From contig CALWHR010000175.1 of NCBI GenBank assembly GCA_944380455.1, positions 1 to 38,086 of the forward strand: a DNA stretch of 38,086 nucleotides, read 5' to 3'. Numbering within the stretch: the stretch's first letter is position 1; every line of letters starts with the position of its first letter. This DNA comes from an uncultured Clostridia bacterium. Lineage in GTDB: Bacteria > Bacillota > Clostridia > Lachnospirales > Anaerotignaceae. Position numbers and translations under genes: made by a program. The notes below the pieces were generated by a model. It ran no database searches. It was not told the DNA's origin and saw only the letters and a list, made by a program, of their open reading frames with translations. This document shows, piece by piece, positions 1 through 7,931 of this stretch.

Positions 1-903
1 AATCAGCACTTTGCAACACCTACCCGTCAGGTGCCGAGATATGCCGAAAAAGGCAGAGAAAGCAAGGAGTATGACATTATACTTGAGCTTAAAACTATAG
101 CAGACGTAGGAATTATAGGTTTTCCTAATGTGGGAAAGAGTACGCTTCTTTCAATGGTTACAAATGCAAACCCTAAAATTGCGGATTATCACTTTACCAC
201 ACTTGCACCTAATTTAGGTGTTGTGCAGTACAAAAAAGGCGAAAACTTTGTTATGGCAGATATTCCGGGTCTTGTGGAAGGCGCCAGTGAAGGTGTTGGC
301 TTAGGCCACGAGTTTTTAAGACATGTAGAAAGAACAAAAGTGTTTATACATGTGGTAGATGCGGCGGCTATTGAAGGCGGCGACCCTATAGAGAATATTA
401 ATAAAATTAATGCCGAGCTTGAAGCTTATAAACCAGAGCTTCTCAAAAGACCGCAGATTATAGCAGCTAATAAAACTGATATTTCTGAAGCAGCAGAAAA
501 TGTTGAGCGTATTAAGGCGCATTTTGAGCCTTTGGGATATGAGGTTTACCCTATTTCCGCGGCATCAAACAAAGGCCTTGATAAGATTATAGAGGCGGCG
601 GCAAGAATGCTCAGGGATTATCCTCAGGATATAGTTTTTGAAGAGGACTTTGAGGAATATCAGGAAGTTAAAGTTGACAATGAGCCGTTTAAAATTGAAG
701 TTTATGACGGCAACTATTATGTTGTTACAGGTGTAGGCGTAGAAAAAATGATAGGCTACACAAATATAGATACTGAAAAAGGCTTTGCTTTCTTCCAGAA
801 ATACCTTAGAGAAAAAGGCATTATTGATGCTCTTGAGGAAAAAGGTATTAAGGAAGGCGATACGGTTAAGATTTATGACCTTGAATTTGAATATTTTAAA
901 TAA
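1..903 (+). CDS. obgE: GTPase Obg/CgtA, 5'-truncated by the window edge
   Basis: This is the ribosome-assembly and stress GTPase Obg. The reading frame is open from base 1, and upstream of the first possible start the residues FATPTRQVPRYAEKG match the glycine-rich Obg-fold end, so the gene begins outside the window. Visible motifs are the P-loop GFPNVGKST, the switch/G3 region DIPGLVEGA, G4 NKTD, and a C-terminal OCT domain (roughly the last 70 residues). In the family, Obg binds the 50S subunit and couples GTP/ppGpp levels to growth. A hairpin terminator follows directly. The assignment is near certain; only the start is missing. Confidence 0.96.
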   Translation, partial: NQHFATPTRQVPRYAEKGRESKEYDIILELKTIADVGIIGFPNVGKSTLLSMVTNANPKIADYHFTTLAPNLGVVQYKKGENFVMADIPGLVEGASEGVGLGHEFLRHVERTKVFIHVVDAAAIEGGDPIENINKINAELEAYKPELLKRPQIIAANKTDISEAAENVERIKAHFEPLGYEVYPISAASNKGLDKIIEAAARMLRDYPQDIVFEEDFEEYQEVKVDNEPFKIEVYDGNYYVVTGVGVEKMIGYTNIDTEKGFAFFQKYLREKGIIDALEEKGIKEGDTVKIYDLEFEYFK

Positions 904-907
904 GAAT

Positions 908-949
908 AAAAAGCGTGCTGGAATAAAAACAGCGCGTTTTTAAGTTTTT
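908..949 (+). terminator. Rho-independent terminator after obgE
   Basis: Arms at 908-920 and 930-941 pair with one bulge and one G-T pair. They are followed by a T-rich tract. Confidence 0.75.
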
Positions 950-981
950 TATGAAAATTGGATTAATTATTTATAATAGAA

Positions 982-1009
982 TAGACTTTTTTAATTAAAG
1001 TGATATAAT
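982..1009 (+). promoter_or_regulatory. Sigma-A-type promoter for the trkH-trkA operon
   Basis: TAGACT at 982-987, a 16-bp spacer, and TATAAT at 1004-1009 preceded by TGA (extended -10). The implied leader is about 155 nt. I looked for a c-di-AMP riboswitch there and saw no recognisable core. Confidence 0.55.
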
Positions 1010-1173
1010 AATCTGCAAATTGCAAAAGAAAATATGGACTATACGCATGTTTTGATAAGGCTGATTTTTTTAAATAAAGAGTAACATTTTTAATTTATTA
1101 AAAATATAAGGCAAAATGGTTTTGAGTTTATACTTAATAAAATTTGCTCACTAAAGTTATATGGAGGCTCAAA

Positions 1174-2523
1174 ATGGAAAGAATTTCAAGGCTTATATCA
1201 GATATTTCGCCTATGAAAATTATATTTATAGGGTATGTTTTTATTATATTTTTCGGCGCTGTACTGTTATTTTTGCCTTTCGCCGCAAAAGAAGGGGCAA
1301 CATCTTTTTCTGACGCTTTTTTTACTGCGGCTTCTGCCACATGTGTTACAGGTTTAGTAAGATTTGACACATATACACACTGGAGTTTATTTGGCCAGAT
1401 AGTAATATTATGCCTTATTCAAATTGGAGGAATAGGTTTTATGACTATGGCTATAGCCTTTATGACCGCCGCTAACAGAAAAATAGGCTTATCATCAAGG
1501 ATTTTAATGCAAAACTCCATATCAGCTCCCCAGATAGGCGGAATTGTAAAAATGACAAAATTTGTTGTAATAGGAACACTTATCGTAGAAGGAACAGGCG
1601 CTTTTTTATTGGCATTGTACTTTTGTCCTCAATTAGGATTAGTTAAAGGAATTTGGTACGGTATTTTTCACAGCATATCCGCATTCTGCAACGCAGGGTT
1701 TGACCTTATGGGTTTTAAGGGACAGTATTCTTCACTTACAAGCCTTTATTCAAACTGGTATGTAAATATTATAATAATGCTGCTTATAGTCATTGGCGGA
1801 TTAGGATTTTTTGTTTGGAAAGATTCTTTAGCAAATAAATTCAGGTTTAAAAACCTAAAGCTTCACAGCAAGCTTGTTATATCTTCAAGCGCAGCTCTTA
1901 TAGTTTTTGGTGCAATAAGTCTTTTTGTGCTTGAATTTAACAGTGCGGCCTGTCATGGGTTCAGTATTGGAGAGAGAATAATATCATCTGTTTTTCAATC
2001 TGTTACATGCAGAACAGCAGGATTTAATACCCTTGACTTTACTAAAATGACAGAGGGCGGAATATTTGTTATGATATGCCTTATGCTTGTTGGCGGTTCA
2101 CCGGGTTCAACTGCAGGCGGTATGAAAACAACTACATTTACAGTCATACTGTTAAGTGTTTTTGCATCGGCAAGAAGCAGAAAGGACTGCCAGGTTTTTG
2201 GAAGAAGAATAGAAAGTGACATTCTGCCATCGGTTTTAAGCATTTTTATTATGTATACAGCTACTTCTGGTATTGCGGCTGTTATTGTATCGCATTTGGA
2301 AGGAATATCTATGATATATGCGGTTTTTGAATGTGTTTCGGCTATGGCAACAGTAGGCCTAACAATGGGTATTACGCCGGAATTAGGGTTTATATCTAAA
2401 ATTATTGTAGCATGTCTTATGATTATAGGCCGAGTAGGCTCTTTAACTGTGCTTATGGCTTTTGCTTCGCCTAAAGCAAAAGTAAATTCTAAGCTGCCTG
2501 TTGAAAAAATTCAGGTGGGCTAA
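1174..2523 (+). CDS. trkH: Trk/Ktr-type potassium transporter membrane subunit
   Basis: A 449-residue polytopic membrane protein of the TrkH/KtrB superfamily, which carries K+ (coupled to Na+ or H+) across the cytoplasmic membrane. Selectivity-filter-like segments are visible: ATCVTGLVRFDT near the N-terminal third, SAFCNAGFDLMG, SVTCRTAGFNT, and SAMATVGLTMGI near the C-terminus, one per pore repeat. The chosen ATG sits behind GGAGG (about 1163); an in-frame TTG 30 nt upstream lacks a ribosome-binding site. The NAD-binding regulatory subunit follows 20 nt downstream, so the two probably form one operon and one complex. Whether it is TrkH or KtrB by strict subfamily cannot be settled by eye. 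Confidence 0.93.
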   Translation: MERISRLISDISPMKIIFIGYVFIIFFGAVLLFLPFAAKEGATSFSDAFFTAASATCVTGLVRFDTYTHWSLFGQIVILCLIQIGGIGFMTMAIAFMTAANRKIGLSSRILMQNSISAPQIGGIVKMTKFVVIGTLIVEGTGAFLLALYFCPQLGLVKGIWYGIFHSISAFCNAGFDLMGFKGQYSSLTSLYSNWYVNIIIMLLIVIGGLGFFVWKDSLANKFRFKNLKLHSKLVISSSAALIVFGAISLFVLEFNSAACHGFSIGERIISSVFQSVTCRTAGFNTLDFTKMTEGGIFVMICLMLVGGSPGSTAGGMKTTTFTVILLSVFASARSRKDCQVFGRRIESDILPSVLSIFIMYTATSGIAAVIVSHLEGISMIYAVFECVSAMATVGLTMGITPELGFISKIIVACLMIIGRVGSLTVLMAFASPKAKVNSKLPVEKIQVG

Positions 2524-2543
2524 TTTTTAAGGAGGAAACTGAA

Positions 2544-3188
2544 ATGAAAACCATACTTATTATAGGTCTTGGCAGGTTTGGAAGGCATATGGCTAAGAAA
2601 TTTATTGAAGAAGGAAACGATGTTCTTGCTATTGAGAAAGACGAGGAAAGAGCCAATAACGCTACAGATTTTATAAGAAATATCCAGATAGGTGATGCCG
2701 CTGACGAGAGATTTATAGAATCATTAGGTATTAATAACTTTGATATATGCGTTGTGGCTATTGGAGATGATTTCCAGCGCTCTCTTGAGATTACAGTTCT
2801 TTTGAAAGATATGGGTGCTAAATTTGTTATTGCAAGAGCCAGCCGCGACGTACATAGGAAGCTGCTTTTAAGAAACGGAGCTGACCATGTAGTGTATGCC
2901 GAAAGGGAAATGGCTGAAAGACTTGCAGTTAAATACGGAGCAAAAAATATATTTGATTATGTTGAGCTTACACCGGAAGTTGGTATTTATGAAATTGCCG
3001 TTCCTTCTTCTTGGTGCGGAAAAAGCATTATAGAAAAATCAATTAGAAACAAATACAATGTAAGTATTCTGGCTACCAAAAAGAATGGTGAAATTTTCCC
3101 TCTGCCTTCACCTGAGCATATTTTTGCAAATGACGAAACACTGATGGTTATGGGTACTCATTCAAATATTAAAGCTATTACAAAATAA
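2544..3188 (+). CDS. trkA: Trk/Ktr potassium uptake regulatory subunit (RCK domain)
   Basis: A 214-residue cytoplasmic gating subunit. The N-terminal Rossmann fold begins with IIGLGRFGRHMA and has an acidic residue at the end of strand 2 (AIEKDEE), typical of NAD(H)-binding RCK_N. The C-terminal ~80 residues (PEVGIYEIAVPSSWCGKSI onward) form an RCK_C domain, which in several Firmicutes binds c-di-AMP. The single-RCK length matches KtrA rather than the double-length TrkA of E. coli. AAGGAGG lies 7-8 nt before the ATG. It is co-transcribed with the channel gene upstream. Confidence 0.93.
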   Translation: MKTILIIGLGRFGRHMAKKFIEEGNDVLAIEKDEERANNATDFIRNIQIGDAADERFIESLGINNFDICVVAIGDDFQRSLEITVLLKDMGAKFVIARASRDVHRKLLLRNGADHVVYAEREMAERLAVKYGAKNIFDYVELTPEVGIYEIAVPSSWCGKSIIEKSIRNKYNVSILATKKNGEIFPLPSPEHIFANDETLMVMGTHSNIKAITK

Positions 3189-3195
3189 TAAATTA

Positions 3196-3224
3196 TTTAC
3201 ATTATTAAAAATATTTGGTATACT
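3196..3224 (+). promoter_or_regulatory. Promoter for yhbY
   Basis: TTTACA at 3196-3201, a 17-bp spacer, and TATACT at 3219-3224 with a TGG extended -10. Confidence 0.65.
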
Positions 3225-3265
3225 ACAGATAATTTTGTGTATATGTTTAAAGTAAGGAGCGTTAT

Positions 3266-3556
3266 ATGTTAACAAGCAAGCAAAGAGCATATTTAAGAAG
3301 TATGGCTAACGGTTTGGATACAATATTTCATGTAGGCAAAAGCGGTGTTACGCCGGAGCTTACAGAATCTTTTAATCTTGCACTTGAGGCTCGCGAGATT
3401 GTAAAAGCCAATGTACTTGACAATAATCTTTTGGGTGCAAGAGAAGTTGCACAGACAATAGCCGCAAGAACACATGCAGAAGTTGTGCAGGTTATAGGCA
3501 ACAGATTTGTTTTATACAGAAAATCAAAAAAGGCTATTATTGAACTGCCGAAATAA
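3266..3556 (+). CDS. yhbY: YhbY-like CRM-domain RNA-binding protein
   Basis: A 96-residue protein that is essentially one CRM domain. The N-terminal LTSKQRAYLRSMAN and the GxxG-type loop (HVGKSGVTPELTES) are diagnostic. Family members associate with pre-50S ribosomal particles. The ribosome-binding site AAGGAG precedes the ATG. The gene lies in a stretch rich in ribosome-assembly genes (obgE upstream, rbgA downstream), consistent with that role. It has its own promoter and is followed by a terminator-like hairpin before rbgA. Confidence 0.93.
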   Translation: MLTSKQRAYLRSMANGLDTIFHVGKSGVTPELTESFNLALEAREIVKANVLDNNLLGAREVAQTIAARTHAEVVQVIGNRFVLYRKSKKAIIELPK

Positions 3557-3577
3557 TTATCTGTTCTGTGAGCAGAG

Positions 3578-3611
3578 AGCCTGCATTTAAATGTGCGGGC
3601 TTTTAGTTTTT
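3578..3611 (+). terminator. Terminator between yhbY and rbgA
   Basis: AGCCTGCA (3578-3585) pairs with TGCGGGCT (3594-3601), including one wobble, followed by a T-rich run. It sits just upstream of the rbgA ribosome-binding site, so it may allow partial readthrough. Confidence 0.6.
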
Positions 3612-3626
3612 AAACGGAGAATGATT

Positions 3627-4589
3627 ATGGATACTAAAAATTATATGGGACAGGTCATTCAGTGGTATCCGGGACACATGACTAAAACAAAAAGAATGAT
3701 GGTTGAAAATCTTTCTTTAGTTGATGTGGTTATTGAGCTGTTAGATGCCAGAATACCATACAGCAGTAAAAATCCGGATATTGATGAGCTGTCTAAAAAC
3801 AAATTCAGGATAGTTGTGCTTAATAAATCAGATTTGGCTGATGAAAAGGCTACTGAAAAATGGAAGAAATATTATGAGGAAAAAGGTTTTAAGGTAATTA
3901 CAACCAATTCTATTAACGGAAGCGGCATAAATGCTGTTACGGCGGCGGCAAAAGAGCTTATGGCTGATAAAATTCAAAAGCAGAAAGAAAGAGGACGTCT
4001 TTTTGTACCTATTCGTGCCATGATAGCCGGTATACCTAATGTTGGAAAATCCACATTTATAAACAAATATGTGGGCAAAACTACAGCTAAGACAGGGGAT
4101 AAGCCCGGAGTAACACGAGGCAAACAGTGGATAAGGATTAAAAAAGATTTGGAGCTTTTGGATACACCGGGTATTTTGTGGCCAAAGTTTGAGGACAGGG
4201 AAGTTGGCCTTAAACTGGCGTTTATAGGTTCTATAAATGATGACATTATTGATTTGGAATCACTGGCGGCAGGACTTATTGATTTATTAGGCGAAAAAGC
4301 GCCGTCTGTTGTGCCTAAAAGATACGGTGTTGTTATTGAGGACATTGACACGCCTCATACCATACTTGGAAAAATAGGCGTGGCAAGAGGATTTGTTTTA
4401 AAAGGCGGAGGTACGGATTATATAAGAACAGCTAAAATACTACTTGATGAGTTCAGAGGCGGAAAACTGGGGAAAATAACTCTTGAACTGCCTGAGGACA
4501 TTGAAAGAATGATTGAGCAGGCAAAAAAAGAGGCTCAGGAGAAAAAAGCTTCTGATGCTGAGAGAAAGAAAAAGTTTAAAAAATCCTGA
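3627..4589 (+). CDS. rbgA: Ribosome biogenesis GTPase RbgA/YlqF
   Basis: A 320-residue circularly permuted GTPase. Motif order is G4 (NKSDL) first, then G1 (GIPNVGKST), then G3 (DTPG), the order that defines the YlqF/YawG family. The N-terminal IQWYPGHMTKTKRM is the classic RbgA signature. In Bacillus RbgA matures the 50S subunit. I chose the ATG at 3627: GGAGA ends at 3620, giving usable spacing, whereas the ATG at 3621 would abut the ribosome-binding site. The C-terminal tail is lysine/glutamate-rich. A terminator follows. Confidence 0.95.
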   Translation: MDTKNYMGQVIQWYPGHMTKTKRMMVENLSLVDVVIELLDARIPYSSKNPDIDELSKNKFRIVVLNKSDLADEKATEKWKKYYEEKGFKVITTNSINGSGINAVTAAAKELMADKIQKQKERGRLFVPIRAMIAGIPNVGKSTFINKYVGKTTAKTGDKPGVTRGKQWIRIKKDLELLDTPGILWPKFEDREVGLKLAFIGSINDDIIDLESLAAGLIDLLGEKAPSVVPKRYGVVIEDIDTPHTILGKIGVARGFVLKGGGTDYIRTAKILLDEFRGGKLGKITLELPEDIERMIEQAKKEAQEKKASDAERKKKFKKS

Positions 4590-4599
4590 ATTAAAACTG

Positions 4600-4632
4600 C
4601 GGATAAAGCGGATATGTTTTATCCGTATTTTT
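4600..4632 (+). terminator. Terminator after rbgA
   Basis: CGGATAAA (4600-4607) pairs with TTTATCCG (4618-4625), followed by a T-rich tract. Confidence 0.75.
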
Positions 4633-4682
4633 ATGTTTAGGAATGCCGGAATTTGACTGATTTATATTTTTTGCGTAAAACT

Positions 4683-4711
4683 TTGCATTGTACTATAGTA
4701 TATGGTATGAT
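4683..4711 (+). promoter_or_regulatory. Promoter for the phosphofructokinase gene
   Basis: TTGCAT at 4683-4688, a 17-bp spacer, and TATGAT at 4706-4711 with a TGG extended -10. Confidence 0.65.
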
Positions 4712-4758
4712 TTATTTAAATGTTTAAGTTGTGATTAGAATTTAAAGGAGTGCTTTTA

Positions 4759-5985
4759 ATGGAATATAACTGTCTTATTGCGCAGTCTGGCGGCCCGACA
4801 TCTGCTATTAATGCTACTTTAGCCGGTATATACAGCGCGGCGGATAAAAATAGTGCTGTTAATAAAATCTACGGCGGTTTAAACGGCATAGAAGGTATAA
4901 TTAAAGGCAAGATTGTTGACCTTAAACCTATTTTAGGCGAGTACGGGAATTTGGGTTTGCTTAAAACAACACCTTCATCTTTTTTAGGCTCTTGCAGGTA
5001 TAAGCTTAAAAGCTATACAGAAAATATTGATGATTATAAAAAAATATTTGATGTTTTTGAAAAATATAATATTAAATATTTCTTTTATATCGGCGGCAAT
5101 GACTCTATGGATACAATACTCAAGCTTAAAGAGTACCAGGAAAAGTACCAGTATGATGTAAAGCTTATTGGTGTGCCTAAAACAATAGACAACGATTTAA
5201 TGTGTGTTGACCATACACCGGGATTTGCCAGTGCCGCAAAATATATTGCAACTACAATTAAGGAAATAGCTTTTGATACGGCTGTATATGATATGGACAG
5301 TATTGTGGTTGCTGAGATTATGGGAAGAAATGCAGGCTGGCTTACACTTTCAGCGGGTCTTGCCGAGGACTGCGAAGGAAATAAACTGGCAGACCTTATT
5401 TATATACCTGAAAATCCCTTTAATGTAGAAAAGCTTATTGAAGATATTAAAAAAGTGCAGGAAACCAAAAGACAGATAGTAATTGCCGTTTCGGAAGGAA
5501 TACGCTTTGCCGACGGCAAGCTTGTTTCGGAGTCTGACAAAAAAGACGTATTCGGTCATGGACAGTTAGGCGGAGCGGCAGGCTGTGTAGCTGAGTATAT
5601 AAAAGGGGTTTTAGGTGTAAAGGTAAGGGCTGTTGAAATTAATGTTCTTCAAAGATGTGCGGCGCACTGTCTTTCTCTTACAGACATTAACGAGAGCTTT
5701 GCTATTGGAGAGAAAGCTCTTCAGGCTGCTGTTGACGGATTAAGTGGTGTTATGATTACAAGCGAGAGAAAAGCCGGGGATGTATACTCAATTGAGCTTT
5801 CAGCAAGTGATATAAGTTTAATAGCCAACAAAGAAAAAACAGTGCCTGAAGAATATATGAATGAGAGCAAAAATAATATTTCGGAAGAAGGACTTAAATA
5901 TTTAAGGCCGCTTATAATGGGAGAAGTTAATATACCTCATAAGAACGGACTTCCGGTATATTTAAGCATTAAGAAGTTTTTATAA
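4759..5985 (+). CDS. pfp: Diphosphate-dependent 6-phosphofructokinase
   Basis: A 408-residue PFK-family enzyme interconverting fructose 6-phosphate and fructose 1,6-bisphosphate in cytoplasmic glycolysis. The motifs SGGPTSAIN (10-18), GGND (112-115), PKTIDND (140-146; catalytic Asp 144) and MGRNAGW are visible. In ATP-dependent PFKs the second loop reads GGDGS; an Asp in the Gly position together with PKTIDND rather than GTIDND points to PPi as phosphoryl donor, so the reaction would be reversible. The start follows AAAGGAG with good spacing. The gene is monocistronic between its own promoter and a strong terminator. Donor specificity is inferred from motifs only. Confidence 0.9.
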   Translation: MEYNCLIAQSGGPTSAINATLAGIYSAADKNSAVNKIYGGLNGIEGIIKGKIVDLKPILGEYGNLGLLKTTPSSFLGSCRYKLKSYTENIDDYKKIFDVFEKYNIKYFFYIGGNDSMDTILKLKEYQEKYQYDVKLIGVPKTIDNDLMCVDHTPGFASAAKYIATTIKEIAFDTAVYDMDSIVVAEIMGRNAGWLTLSAGLAEDCEGNKLADLIYIPENPFNVEKLIEDIKKVQETKRQIVIAVSEGIRFADGKLVSESDKKDVFGHGQLGGAAGCVAEYIKGVLGVKVRAVEINVLQRCAAHCLSLTDINESFAIGEKALQAAVDGLSGVMITSERKAGDVYSIELSASDISLIANKEKTVPEEYMNESKNNISEEGLKYLRPLIMGEVNIPHKNGLPVYLSIKKFL

Positions 5986-6000
5986 TAAAATATAAAGCAG

Positions 6001-6033
6001 AAAAAGCGTTTTCCGGCAGGAAAGCGCTTTTTA
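6001..6033. terminator. Bidirectional terminator between convergent genes
   Basis: A 14-bp stem (6001-6014 with 6019-6032) containing G-T pairs, with A-rich and T-rich flanks that serve both pfp (+) and the acetyltransferase gene (-). Confidence 0.8.
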
Positions 6034-6047
6034 AGTTAATCTTATTT

Positions 6048-6695
6048 TTAAAATTTATTCAGGTTATATTCAAAGTGTTTTAAATCTTCTTCCAGTATAA
6101 GGTGTTTTTTGCTGTCTTTTTCGGTAATAGGGCGTATAGGTCGGCATGGATTTCCGTAGGCTATATAGTTATCCGGAATGTCTTTTGTTACAACACTTCC
6201 TGCGCCTATTACTACATTATTGCCTATATGCACTCCGCCTGTAACAACAACATTGCATGCCAGCCAAACATTATCGCCGATATGAATTTCATCGGCATAT
6301 TCTGCCATGGTTGTTCTGCCATTTTCATCAAGACCCATTCGCTCCTGAGCAATAAGCGGGTGAGAGGTGGCCATAAGTGATACATTTGGGCCGAAGCACA
6401 CATTGTTGCCTATATAAATTCGGGCATCATCCATTACAGTTAAATTAAAGTTGGCAAAAAAGTTTTCGCCTATGAAAGTATGGCTTCCGTAATTAAACTG
6501 TATTGGGCCTTGAAAGTAGTAAACTTTACCTATTTTTCCAATAAATTCTTTGATTATGGGAAGTCTGTCGGGGTCGTATTCGTCTAAAGAATTATAACGC
6601 TGGCAGGCGCTGTGGGCCTTGTGCTTTATATCTTTCAGCTCCTGTTTGCGCGGGTCAAACATTTTACCGGCGAATATTTTTTCTTCTTCTGTCAT
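6048..6695 (-). CDS. maa: Maltose/galactoside O-acetyltransferase-type enzyme
   Basis: A 215-residue left-handed beta-helix acetyltransferase (LacA/NodL/Maa class) that transfers acetyl from acetyl-CoA to a sugar hydroxyl. The N-terminal Mac domain (EKIFAGKMFDP) precedes hexapeptide repeats such as IGNNVCFGPNV, IGDNVWLACNV and IGNNVVIGAGS. The catalytic His is in ATSHPL, and the C-terminal YGNPCRPIR is typical. The start at 6695 lies 5-6 nt after a strong GGAGG; an upstream in-frame ATG at 6746 has none. The natural substrate cannot be deduced, so the gene symbol is by resemblance. Confidence 0.88.
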   Translation of the reverse strand: MTEEEKIFAGKMFDPRKQELKDIKHKAHSACQRYNSLDEYDPDRLPIIKEFIGKIGKVYYFQGPIQFNYGSHTFIGENFFANFNLTVMDDARIYIGNNVCFGPNVSLMATSHPLIAQERMGLDENGRTTMAEYADEIHIGDNVWLACNVVVTGGVHIGNNVVIGAGSVVTKDIPDNYIAYGNPCRPIRPITEKDSKKHLILEEDLKHFEYNLNKF

Positions 6696-6726
6696 TAAAT
6701 CCACCTCCGTAATAATTATAAATAAA

Positions 6727-6755
6727 ATTTTAGCACAGAGGTGCAAATTTTACAA
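6727..6755 (-). promoter_or_regulatory. Promoter for the acetyltransferase gene, with a small dyad in the spacer
   Basis: Read on the minus strand: TTGTAA (6755-6750), a 17-bp spacer, and TAAAAT (6732-6727). The spacer holds the 12-bp near-palindrome GCACCTCTGTGC, a possible operator. Confidence 0.5.
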
Positions 6756-6771
6756 TAAAGTGAAATATGTT

Positions 6772-7125
6772 TTAGTTTTCATCCTTTTTGGAAAGAGCAA
6801 TAATTTCCAGTTGGGTTTGGATTAATTTATCTATAATATCAACATATTTTTCGTCAACATGCTCCAAACGCTTGGAAATGGAAGAAATATCAGCTTTTTT
6901 ATCACCCCAGAGAAGGCTGTCGGAAGAAATGCCCAAAACATCGCATATTTTTTTGAATGTGGAAAGTGAAACACCGACAAAACCTAATTCTACGTCGGAT
7001 AAAAATCTTGGAGTAACATCTATCAATTCGGAAAGTTTTTCTCTGCTGTAACCGCTCTGTTCCCTGTAAAAGCGAATGTTTTCTCCAACGGTTACGTTCA
7101 GCTCTTTTTTCTCTTTTGGTCTCAA
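6772..7125 (-). CDS. XRE-family transcriptional regulator
   Basis: A 117-residue protein with an N-terminal helix-turn-helix (roughly residues 13-68: VGENIRFYREQSGYSREKLS through ICDVLGISSDSLLWG). The C-terminal helical tail is probably for dimerisation. Translation appears to start at a TTG behind AGGTG; no suitably placed ATG exists. It is divergent from the SLOG-fold gene, and an inverted repeat (7145-7161) in the shared gap is a candidate operator. The target genes are inferred from position only. Confidence 0.85.
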   Translation of the reverse strand: MRPKEKKELNVTVGENIRFYREQSGYSREKLSELIDVTPRFLSDVELGFVGVSLSTFKKICDVLGISSDSLLWGDKKADISSISKRLEHVDEKYVDIIDKLIQTQLEIIALSKKDEN

Positions 7126-7144
7126 AATATCACCTCTAATAATT

Positions 7145-7161
7145 TACGTTTATTACACGTA
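7145..7161. promoter_or_regulatory. Inverted repeat, candidate XRE operator
   Basis: TACGT (7145-7149) and ACGTA (7157-7161) are perfect inverted arms separated by 7 bp, in the gap between divergent regulator and SLOG genes. Confidence 0.4.
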
Positions 7162-7180
7162 TTTTAAATGTGAGTATTAA

Positions 7181-7209
7181 TAGACAACATGAAGTTTTAA
7201 AAGTATAAT
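7181..7209 (+). promoter_or_regulatory. Promoter for the SLOG-fold gene
   Basis: TAGACA at 7181-7186, a 17-bp spacer, and TATAAT at 7204-7209. Confidence 0.6.
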
Positions 7210-7255
7210 TTAAGTGGGTTATAAAAGTAGTGTGTTTAATTTTGAGGTGATTATT

Positions 7256-7738
7256 ATGATTTGCAGAGAAAAAACGGCTTGTTTTACCGGGCACAGGGAT
7301 ATAAAAGGGGATAGAGATTTATTATTCTTAAATGTTTATAATGCCGTTGAAAAATTAATTAAAAGCGGATACATTTATTTTGGCGCAGGCGGTGCAAGAG
7401 GTTTTGATGCTCTTGCTTCGGAAGCAGTTTTAAAGCTGAAAGAAAAATATTCAAATATCCATTTAATACTTGTTTTGCCGTTTATTAATCAGTATGAAAA
7501 AGAAAAAGGCTGGAGCAGGGAAGAAATATATGAGCATAAAAATATTAAAGAGAAGGCTTCAAAAGTAGTCTATGTACAAAGGATATACAGCAAAGGCTGT
7601 TATTACAAAAGAAACAGGCATCTTGTGGATTTTTCTTCGGTTTGTTTATGCTACTTATATAAAATGTATGGCGGTACATTTTATACGGTTAAGTATGCAA
7701 AAAAGAGAAGTCTTGTTATTATTAACTGCATTAATTAA
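7256..7738 (+). CDS. SLOG-domain protein (YpsA/DUF1273-like)
   Basis: A 160-residue protein resembling the YpsA/DUF1273 branch of the SLOG (SMF/DprA-LOG) superfamily, a Rossmann-like fold that binds nucleotides or nucleotide-derived ligands. Signature stretches are CFTGHR at residues 8-13, FGAGGARGFDALASEAVL, and a C-terminal half with the expected LVLPF strand. The ATG at 7256 lies after GAGGTG; an in-frame ATG 42 nt upstream lacks such a site. It has its own promoter and is divergent from an XRE regulator. The molecular role of this family is not firmly established, and I do not assign one. Confidence 0.75.
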   Translation: MICREKTACFTGHRDIKGDRDLLFLNVYNAVEKLIKSGYIYFGAGGARGFDALASEAVLKLKEKYSNIHLILVLPFINQYEKEKGWSREEIYEHKNIKEKASKVVYVQRIYSKGCYYKRNRHLVDFSSVCLCYLYKMYGGTFYTVKYAKKRSLVIINCIN

Positions 7739-7931
7739 AACCATAGAATGATAATTAAAAAAATAAGCTTTTAATAAATCGTAGCAATATAATTATTAGA
7801 AAAATTTAAGGAACTGAATTTTATTAATAATATTTTATTATAAATACTGGTTAATATTGATTTTATTTATTAAAAAATGTATAATTATAAATAAATATGC
7901 AAATTAATAACAACTGAAATGAGGGGTCAAA

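Noticed and set aside
1010..1173. Possible c-di-AMP or K+ riboswitch in the trkH leader
   Set aside because: The leader is long enough, but I see no conserved core or strong helices, only AT-rich sequence.
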